Positions 1 through 4,160 of a stretch of 5,790 bases of DNA are shown here, in pieces (positions within the stretch are counted from its first letter, which is position 1; each line of letters opens with the position of its first letter). A program made the position numbers and the translations under genes. The DNA is taken from assembly GCA_031283565.1 (NCBI GenBank), contig JAITBM010000023.1:1-5790 (forward strand). The letters are read 5' to 3'. Under the pieces are notes generated by a model. That model had not been told where the DNA came from, did not search any database, and worked only from the letters and a program-made list of their open reading frames with translations. This stretch comes from Rickettsiales bacterium (GTDB taxonomy: Bacteria > Pseudomonadota > Alphaproteobacteria > Rs-D84).

Positions 1-1
1 C

Positions 2-412
2 TTGGAGGCGGCGCTTGAAAATTCCCTGCGCAAGCCCGGGGTGCAGATCAGCCGCATAGGGTCTGACATTACTGTCGTCATGGTGCGCTCATCCATCATA
101 TATACCGACAGTCCGGAGATTTCCGAAACCGGGGCCGACCTGCTGGGCCGTTTGGCGCGCGTGCTTGAAAACTTTGACATGACGTGGATAGAGATCACAG
201 GGTACACCGACGCCATGGCCAGCCAGTCGAACGCGGTCGCCCTGTCCAAGGATATGGCTCATCGGGTGGCGGTCTATCTGGCGCGTCATGGCACGGAACC
301 GATGCGCATGTATCTGAATGGGCGCGGCAGCGCCAATCCGATAGCCGATCAGAGCGGTGTCGGGCGGCTGATGAACCTGCGCGTCGAAGTGCGTCTGTCT
401 GCGGCGAACTAG
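2..412 (+). CDS. OmpA-family peptidoglycan-binding protein, C-terminal part (5' truncated)
   Basis: The frame is open from the window edge to a TAG at 410-412. The TTG at position 2 is probably an internal Leu codon, so the true start lies upstream. About 136 residues are visible. Residues 13-45 (GVQISRIGSDITVV, then S-I-I-Y-T-D-S) resemble the first strand of OmpA/YiaD/Pal-type domains. Residues 64-82 carry the hallmark T-G-Y-T-D...N....L-S, and residues 107-131 match the closing G-x-G...P.......N-x-R-V-E-V-R-L element. The family anchors outer-membrane proteins or lipoproteins to peptidoglycan through diaminopimelate (mDAP). D70 matches the conserved ligand Asp, but the conserved Arg 15 residues later is Met85 here. 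The gene converges on folD across a 412-nt gap. The missing N-terminus (barrel, lipoprotein or transmembrane segment) prevents a finer name. Confidence 0.85.
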   Translation: MEAALENSLRKPGVQISRIGSDITVVMVRSSIIYTDSPEISETGADLLGRLARVLENFDMTWIEITGYTDAMASQSNAVALSKDMAHRVAVYLARHGTEPMRMYLNGRGSANPIADQSGVGRLMNLRVEVRLSAAN

Positions 413-453
413 ACTGCGCGATACGGAAATATTAAAAAACGAGGAAATGAATA

Positions 454-504
454 ATGATCCGAAAATCATGCGCGGCGGATGCTGATCCGGCCGCGGGATT
501 TTGA
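454..504 (+). CDS. Possible 16-codon small ORF, or start of a broken gene
   Basis: The ATG at 454 is preceded by GAGG at 441-444 with a 9-nt spacer, a good Shine-Dalgarno arrangement. The frame encodes 16 residues (M-I-R-K-S-C-A-A-D-A-D-P-A-A-G-F) and stops at TGA 502-504. The same frame then stays open to a TAA at 820-822. It may be a small translated ORF, the head of a gene interrupted by a nonsense mutation, or chance. The peptide is not recognised. Confidence 0.2.
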   Translation: MIRKSCAADADPAAGF

Positions 505-774
505 AATGCTTCGGGGCTTGTTTGGAGCGAATCGAAAACTTTGTTTTTTGCCAACGTTGCGCATCCGCCGCCGCGGGCATTGCGGGGCGGCGCGATAATT
601 GGCGGAAATAATCCGGCGCATAAAGGCTTTTCTCTGCGGAGATCCTTGTGCCAAAGCCGCGCAGGCCTGGCGATGCATATCCCGCCCTATGTAGAATATG
701 TGCGGCAAAACATTCTCATTCTGCGCTGCCAATATAAAAGTGTAATCTTGCGGCTTCGCCGCGCGGTCCAAAAA

Positions 775-813
775 CCCGGATTGCACTGGCTGGCCCGCCG
801 GGGCATCTTTTTT
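775..813. terminator. Weak terminator-like hairpins, one per strand, between converging genes
   Basis: On the plus strand, GCCC (793-796) can pair with GGGC (801-804) around a GCCG loop, and a run of six T begins at 808 within a T-rich stretch. On the minus strand, CCCGG and CCGGG (798-802 and 775-779) can pair across an 18-nt loop and are followed directly by five T. Both stems are short (4-5 bp) and they share bases. The position between two converging genes is where a terminator is expected, but the structures are weak. Confidence 0.35.
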
Positions 814-824
814 ATTTATTAAAA

Positions 825-1625
825 TTATGGGGCTGGCAGCGGCTGTTTTATCTGCCGGGCGGGTATTGCATCGATCGTATTTTCGAGCAGGCTGATTATC
901 GTCATCGGGCCGACGCCGCCGGGGACCGGCGAATAATGCGCCGCCTTGCCATAGCATTCTTTCGCCGCGTCGCAGCCGACATCTATCAAAATCACGCCTT
1001 CTTTGATATCGCCCGGCTGTATAAGATTTTTGCACCCCGCCGCCGCTATGAGAATATCCGCCTGCCGGGTCCAATGCCGCAAATCTTTCGTCTTGTCGTG
1101 GCACACTATCGTCGTCGCGCCGTGCCGCAAAAGCATTTTCGCCGCCGGTTTGCCCGCTAGCTCGCCAGCGCCGACAATCACGGCCACGCGCCCGTCCAGA
1201 TCAAAGTTTTGGCCGAACAAATAATATTCCAAAAGCCGTTCGATCCCCCTTACCGTCGCGGGCAGATATTTTCCCGCGCGGCCAAGCCCGTCCACATCTT
1301 TGTCCGGATCTACTGCGTTCGTTATTTTATCCGCGTCCAAATGGGGCGGCAGCGGCAATTGCGTCATGATTCCCGTTGTCGAATCATCTTTGTTTAATTT
1401 CTCTATGATTGTCAGAATCTCCGTTTCCGAAACGTCATCCGGCAGCTTTATTATATCGCACGCTATTTCGACCTCTGCGGCCCTCGCGCGCTTGGCGTTC
1501 ACGTATTTCACGCTGGCCGGATCTGATCCGGCAAGCAGTACCGCCAGCTTTGCATGCCGGCCCGCCGCCCGCTTGGACAGATCGGCCGCGATCTGATTCG
1601 ACAAATATTTTCCATCCAGGATCAT
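825..1625 (-). CDS. folD: Bifunctional methylenetetrahydrofolate dehydrogenase / methenyltetrahydrofolate cyclohydrolase (FolD), divergent
   Basis: FolD is a cytoplasmic one-carbon enzyme that oxidises 5,10-methylene-THF to methenyl-THF and hydrolyses it to 10-formyl-THF. The 266-aa product shows the family in order: I-L-D-G-K at residues 2-6; S-V-K-Y-V-N-A-K at 38-45 with the active-site pair Y41 and K45; T-Q-L-P-L-P at 88-93 with Q89; P-D-K-D-V-D-G at 107-113 with D110; the dinucleotide loop G-A-G-E-L-A-G-K-P at 152-160; I-D-V-G at 214-217; and P-V-P-G-G-V-G-P-M-T at 233-242. So the catalytic residues are present. It is shorter than the usual 280-300 aa. About 12 residues, including the usual G-D-V-D-F stretch, are missing between I-D-V-G and P-V-P-G-G. 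The usual P-C-T-P-x-G reads P-A-T-V-R-G. Asp177 occupies the spot where E. coli FolD has an Arg. The start is fixed by a promoter whose -10 ends 6 nt upstream, and there is no Shine-Dalgarno. The upstream gene ends 18 nt before the start. Confidence 0.95.
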   Translation of the reverse strand: MILDGKYLSNQIAADLSKRAAGRHAKLAVLLAGSDPASVKYVNAKRARAAEVEIACDIIKLPDDVSETEILTIIEKLNKDDSTTGIMTQLPLPPHLDADKITNAVDPDKDVDGLGRAGKYLPATVRGIERLLEYYLFGQNFDLDGRVAVIVGAGELAGKPAAKMLLRHGATTIVCHDKTKDLRHWTRQADILIAAAGCKNLIQPGDIKEGVILIDVGCDAAKECYGKAAHYSPVPGGVGPMTIISLLENTIDAIPARQIKQPLPAP

Positions 1626-1631
1626 GCGGGG

Positions 1632-1660
1632 ATTATAGCGCCGCTAGGGGCAGTTGGCAA
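1632..1660 (-). promoter_or_regulatory. folD promoter, predicted leaderless
   Basis: Reading the minus strand, TTGCCA (1655-1660), a 17-bp spacer and TATAAT (1632-1637) are followed by 6 nt (CCCCGC) and the folD ATG. The transcription start expected about 7 nt after the -10 box falls on the A of that ATG. No Shine-Dalgarno lies upstream. The -35 overlaps the last codons of the preceding gene, and that gene's TAG stop sits in the spacer, so this is an internal promoter of the three-gene unit. Confidence 0.75.
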
Positions 1661-2837
1661 GCCGGCGCAATACCGCATCCGCATCGTGGTTAAGACTGAC
1701 CATTATTTCCCGCCCGAGGCCGTCCGTGTATTTCCACTTCAGCGGGCTGTCCGCGAATTTCCGGCTTGCGGCCGCCATCTGCGCGAACGGAGCCAGCAAT
1801 GTCTCGAAAAATTGCCTCTGCCGGCACAGGCAGCCGTCCCTGACATCGGCCACTATTTCCGCAGTCTTGGTGTTCGCGTATCTTTCGTCCAGCTCTTCGT
1901 CCGTTATCATCAGGCAGCGTTCCGTGAACTGGTAAAAATTCGCGTCGTCCACCATGAATTTGTATACCAGCCCCTTTCCGGCCCCCGCCTGTTCCAGACT
2001 GTATTGCAGGCCGCTTTCGCAGCAGGCGCGGGATGCGTTCAGCAGGGTCTTGTACCGGCCGACCAGCGGCGCGGCATCCGCCATGTCCGATGTGATCTCG
2101 TTTCCGGCGTTTGATACCGCTATGATGCTTTCGACACGCGTGACAGACAGCAGGGGATTTTTGTTCGACATCGTTTCTATCGCAGCGGGTTTTGATTTCC
2201 ATATGACGCACTCGTCCTCTGTCTCGAACGGGCAGCCCTGGAACTCCATGTTGTCGGCCCATGGATCCTCCTCCGGTTTTTCCCGCGATTCCGGGGACGG
2301 CTTTTTTTCTTTGCTTTTCAGCAGCGCTTCGGCTTCGATCTCGTCCGGCGTTTTCATCCTCGCGTCCGGAACGAAGCCGCGTCCTTCCGGCAGGGATTCG
2401 ACCGCGTGCGGAGTGGACAGGTATTCCTTGCATGCCACGGAATCCCGGGAAGGGCAGGATCTGGTGTCGTACAGGATCATCCCCCTGTTGTCCAGGCTTT
2501 CGCGGTCCGACAGGCGCTCGAACGCGTCCTGGTCCACGTCCGAATGCCAAAAGGCGTCGCGCTGCATTTTCTTGAAATCGCCGCGGCTGTCTTCGGTCTT
2601 CCAGTATTCCCATTCCCCGGGGCTCAGCTCGCCGCGCAGCCGCACATCCTGATAATCCGTCTTGTTGGCGGAGGGAATGTATTCGTCCCACAGCGGCACG
2701 TTCCCGCCGTCTATAGAATCATAAGCTTTTTTCTCATGCAGCAGCCGGCTGCCGCTGTCATAGGTTTTAACGTGGAGCGTTGCTGCCTCGCACAGCGAGG
2801 GCATTAGCGCCAAAATAAAAAGCTGTATTTTCATCAT
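1644..2837 (-). CDS. Cys-rich exported protein of unknown function with a duplicated Cys motif
   Basis: The family is not recognised. The 397-aa product begins with a short positive n-region and a hydrophobic stretch (residues 3-15) ending in C-E-A-A, a plausible signal peptidase I site near residues 18-19. The Cys at 16 lacks a proper lipobox (P-S-L-C), so a lipoprotein is unlikely. The mature part contains many Cys, at 128, 136, 202, 210, 272, 273, 308, 336, 338 and 396, which suggests disulfides in the periplasm or outside. Residues 128-149 and 202-223 are matching copies of C-P-x6-C-x2-[YW]-x-S-x-P-x-A-[VI]-E-[ST]-[LM]. A charged, Pro/Glu/Lys-rich linker (about 162-193) separates them. 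The start is bounded by an in-frame TGA at 2841-2843, leaving ATG 2837 or ATG 2834. Neither has a Shine-Dalgarno. It follows the skp-like gene by 26 nt and precedes folD by 18 nt, so it is probably cotranscribed. The two overlapping long frames are Arg/Gly- or Ser/Arg-rich shadows without export signals. Confidence 0.8.
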   Translation of the reverse strand: MMKIQLFILALMPSLCEAATLHVKTYDSGSRLLHEKKAYDSIDGGNVPLWDEYIPSANKTDYQDVRLRGELSPGEWEYWKTEDSRGDFKKMQRDAFWHSDVDQDAFERLSDRESLDNRGMILYDTRSCPSRDSVACKEYLSTPHAVESLPEGRGFVPDARMKTPDEIEAEALLKSKEKKPSPESREKPEEDPWADNMEFQGCPFETEDECVIWKSKPAAIETMSNKNPLLSVTRVESIIAVSNAGNEITSDMADAAPLVGRYKTLLNASRACCESGLQYSLEQAGAGKGLVYKFMVDDANFYQFTERCLMITDEELDERYANTKTAEIVADVRDGCLCRQRQFFETLLAPFAQMAAASRKFADSPLKWKYTDGLGREIMVSLNHDADAVLRRLANCP

Positions 2838-2863
2838 CAGTCAGTCGGGCCGGCCGCGACGGA

Positions 2864-3523
2864 TTAAAAGCCTTTCGGCTTTTCCATTTCGTAATGGCCG
2901 ATCCTCTTGTTCAGCGACGACACCACTTCTTCCGTTATGTCCAGCGATTCCGCCGAATCAGCCCCCATGCGCACAAAGCGTCCGTCCAGAACCAGAGACA
3001 ATTTCTTCTTCGCTATTATCGCGTTAACCAAGCCGTCGAGATGCTTTTCCTGTATCCCGACCAGCGCTTTTTGATAAGCCGCCTCAATCGCCTGCGCTTT
3101 TTCCGTCACGGTTCTTTGAAAATCCGCCACTTTCCTTTGGTAGTCCATAACGCGCTTTTGCAGTACTTCACGCGCGAACAAGTCCTGGGATTTTTCTATG
3201 TTGTTTTTTTCATTTTCCAGCGCCTTTTGGTTTTTTTCGACCGACGATTTAAGTTCGTTTTCGTATTTCTCGCGCTGCTTGCGGAGATTGGCCAATACCT
3301 TGGCTTTCTGCTGGATGGCATCCATGCGCAGCACCGCTATCCTGACATCCGCCGCGAAGGCCGCGTTCTCGGACACATCCGATATGGCCTGCTCCATGCC
3401 GGCGTTGCCGCCCAATCCCTTAACCGCAAGAAAGCCGCCCCCTGCCGCCGCAAGGACCGCCGCCGCTATTATTCCGGTCTTGACATAGGACGCCGCCGCT
3501 TTGTTTTTATCCTTATTAGCCAT
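2864..3523 (-). CDS. Skp/OmpH-like membrane-anchored periplasmic coiled-coil protein
   Basis: Skp/OmpH proteins are trimeric periplasmic chaperones that hold unfolded outer-membrane proteins with long helical arms. This 219-aa product has a hydrophilic Lys-rich N-terminus (1-15), an Ala/Gly-rich hydrophobic segment at about 16-35, and then a strand-like R-I-A-V-L-R-M-D-A-I at 61-70, typical of the OmpH core. A long charged helical region (about 71-165) includes D-Y-Q-R-K-V-A-D-F-Q-R-T-V at 127-139, characteristic of the family, and a second strand S-L-V-L-D-G-R-F-V follows at 176-184. No clear cleavage site follows the hydrophobic segment, so it may be a signal anchor. ATG 3523 is chosen because AAAAGGA sits 7 nt upstream; the longer frame from 3658 would run through the promoters and has no signal peptide. 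It heads a leftward unit with a Cys-rich exported protein and folD, not the bamA/lpxD neighbourhood common for skp. Confidence 0.8.
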   Translation of the reverse strand: MANKDKNKAAASYVKTGIIAAAVLAAAGGGFLAVKGLGGNAGMEQAISDVSENAAFAADVRIAVLRMDAIQQKAKVLANLRKQREKYENELKSSVEKNQKALENEKNNIEKSQDLFAREVLQKRVMDYQRKVADFQRTVTEKAQAIEAAYQKALVGIQEKHLDGLVNAIIAKKKLSLVLDGRFVRMGADSAESLDITEEVVSSLNKRIGHYEMEKPKGF

Positions 3524-3530
3524 GTTTATA

Positions 3531-3537
3531 TCCTTTT
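3531..3537 (-). promoter_or_regulatory. Shine-Dalgarno of the skp-like gene
   Basis: AAAAGGA on the minus strand lies 7 nt before ATG 3523. It selects this start over the longer upstream frame and contrasts with the leaderless-type starts nearby. Confidence 0.75.
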
Positions 3538-3550
3538 GGTTTTCCTGGCG

Positions 3551-3579
3551 ATTATAGCACAAACGCCGCCTTGATAAAA
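3551..3579 (-). promoter_or_regulatory. Promoter of the skp-like operon (extended -10)
   Basis: On the minus strand there is a perfect TATAAT (3551-3556) preceded by TGC, making an extended -10. A poor -35 (TTTTAT, 3574-3579) lies at 17-bp spacing. The expected start near 3544 gives a leader of about 20 nt that contains the Shine-Dalgarno. Its -35 region overlaps the -35 of the divergent pilin promoter. Confidence 0.6.
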
Positions 3580-3599
3580 GCCTTCTTTTCTGGTAAAAT
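3571..3599 (+). promoter_or_regulatory. Promoter of the pilin-like gene, predicted leaderless
   Basis: TTGATA (3571-3576), a 17-bp spacer and TAAAAT (3594-3599), preceded by TGG as an extended -10, lie 6 nt before ATG 3606. The expected transcription start coincides with the start codon. No Shine-Dalgarno is present between the -10 and the ATG. Confidence 0.75.
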
Positions 3600-3605
3600 G
3601 GCGCC

Positions 3606-4058
3606 ATGAAAAACGAATCAGGGCGCAGTCTTGTCGAAATGCTCGGCGTCATGGCCATAGGAACCCTTATGTCCGTGGCTGCGGTCGGGACCTATCAAGT
3701 CGTCCGCGACAGGCAGGCTAGGGCCGTAGCCGCCGAAGATATTAAAAGCTTGGCCGAAAATACCCGCATAATTTACAGCGGGCGCAAGAATTATGCAGGG
3801 ATTACAAAGGGCTATCTCATAAAAACAGGCGCGCTCAAGACCGAAAAAATAATGGGGCGCGACTTCGAAATATCGGCTCCAGAGGACGGAAAGCGGTTCT
3901 CTGTCGTTTTCGAGGATTTCGACGCCGGCGACTGCGCTTATTTCGCAACAAAAAAATTCGATTGGGCCGCCGCCGTTTCCGTGAACGGATTTCTGGCGGA
4001 CCCGGCTTCGCGCTGCATGGAGCTGAACCCGAATCGGGTTGAATTTATCATGGAATAG
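3606..4058 (+). CDS. Type IV pilin-like / type II secretion pseudopilin-like protein
   Basis: The 150-aa product starts with a short basic leader and G6-R-S-L-V-E11-M-L-G-V. This fits the prepilin peptidase (PilD) rule of a Gly before the cleavage site and Glu at +5 of the mature protein. The following segment (about 8-30) is hydrophobic and would be the N-terminal helix that sits in the inner membrane and packs in a pilus or pseudopilus. The +1 residue would be Arg rather than the common Phe or Met. Residues 36-56 continue as a charged helix. Cys110 and Cys137 could form the C-terminal disulfide loop typical of type IV pilins. The length is normal for a pilin. No assembly ATPase, prepilin peptidase or secretin gene is visible, so it may be a scattered minor pilin using machinery encoded elsewhere. 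It has its own promoter and is followed 102 nt later by the permease gene. Confidence 0.8.
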   Translation: MKNESGRSLVEMLGVMAIGTLMSVAAVGTYQVVRDRQARAVAAEDIKSLAENTRIIYSGRKNYAGITKGYLIKTGALKTEKIMGRDFEISAPEDGKRFSVVFEDFDAGDCAYFATKKFDWAAAVSVNGFLADPASRCMELNPNRVEFIME

Positions 4059-4067
4059 CCTGAATGT

Positions 4068-4096
4068 GTCATTGTGCAGCCAAGCCGTGCAATGAC
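4068..4096 (+). other. Intergenic hairpin after the pilin-like gene
   Basis: GTCATTGTGC (4068-4077) and GTGCAATGAC (4087-4096) can form a 10-bp stem with two central G-T wobbles and a 9-nt loop (AGCCAAGCC). It begins 10 nt after the pilin stop and ends before the permease promoter. It lacks the T-run of an intrinsic terminator. A transcript 3'-end stabiliser, a factor-dependent termination site or a protein-binding site are possible. Confidence 0.4.
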
Positions 4097-4125
4097 GGCC
4101 GGGATGCGGGGGATTTCGCTGCCGA

Positions 4126-4154
4126 TTGCACATTATTTCAAGATGTGGTATAAT
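4126..4154 (+). promoter_or_regulatory. Promoter of the permease gene, predicted leaderless
   Basis: TTGCAC (4126-4131), a 17-bp spacer and a perfect TATAAT (4149-4154), preceded by TGG as an extended -10, lie 6 nt (GAATGC) before ATG 4161. There is no Shine-Dalgarno. The predicted transcription start is the A of the start codon. The promoter shows that the upstream in-frame ATG at 4074 is not the start. Confidence 0.8.
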
Positions 4155-4160
4155 GAATGC

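Larger units (their letters stand above)
413..824. other. Gene-poor gap between converging ompA-like and folD genes
   Basis: These 412 bases hold no convincing gene. The signals seen are a Shine-Dalgarno-like GAGG at 441-444 in front of a 16-codon frame (454-504), a long open stretch in the same frame after its TGA, a GC-rich hairpin GCGGC-TTC-GCCGC at 750-762, and weak terminator-like hairpins at 775-813. Several frames on both strands are open simply because the DNA is GC-rich. No tRNA, tmRNA or SRP RNA signature was recognised. Confidence 0.5.

Noticed and set aside
480..503. Possible terminator after the ompA-like gene (CGGAT-GCTG-ATCCG, or ATCC/GGAT)
   Set aside because: Stems are only 4-5 bp and no proper T-run follows; too weak to call.
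413..824. Possible tRNA or other structured RNA in the gene-poor gap
   Set aside because: No TΨC-like GGTTCGAATCC motif, cloverleaf arms or known small-RNA signature could be found; only isolated short hairpins.
466..1104. Long minus-strand open frame overlapping folD and the gap
   Set aside because: It overlaps the clear folD frame out of phase, is Arg/Pro/Ala-rich as expected of a shadow in GC-rich DNA, and has no start signal or recognisable domain.
1954..2652. 232-codon plus-strand frame opposite the Cys-rich protein gene
   Set aside because: Ser/Arg-rich antisense shadow with no ribosome site or promoter seen and no recognisable domain.
1690..2691. 333-codon minus-strand frame inside the Cys-rich protein gene
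   Set aside because: Composition is Arg/Gly-rich without a signal peptide. The 1644-2837 frame has a signal peptide, a bounded start, fitting intergenic gaps and an internal motif duplication.
2844..2860. GGCCGGCC palindrome and GTCG/CGAC arms in the skp-like to Cys-rich gene gap
   Set aside because: Short GC-rich self-complementarity with almost no loop; probably incidental.
3524..3658. 45-residue N-terminal extension of the skp-like gene
   Set aside because: It would run through both divergent promoters and the start of the pilin gene; ATG 3523 has a good Shine-Dalgarno and gives a membrane segment near the N-terminus.
4074..4160. 29-residue N-terminal extension of the permease
   Set aside because: It contains the hairpin and the TTGCAC/TATAAT promoter and does not match the family; the family-like N-terminus starts at ATG 4161.
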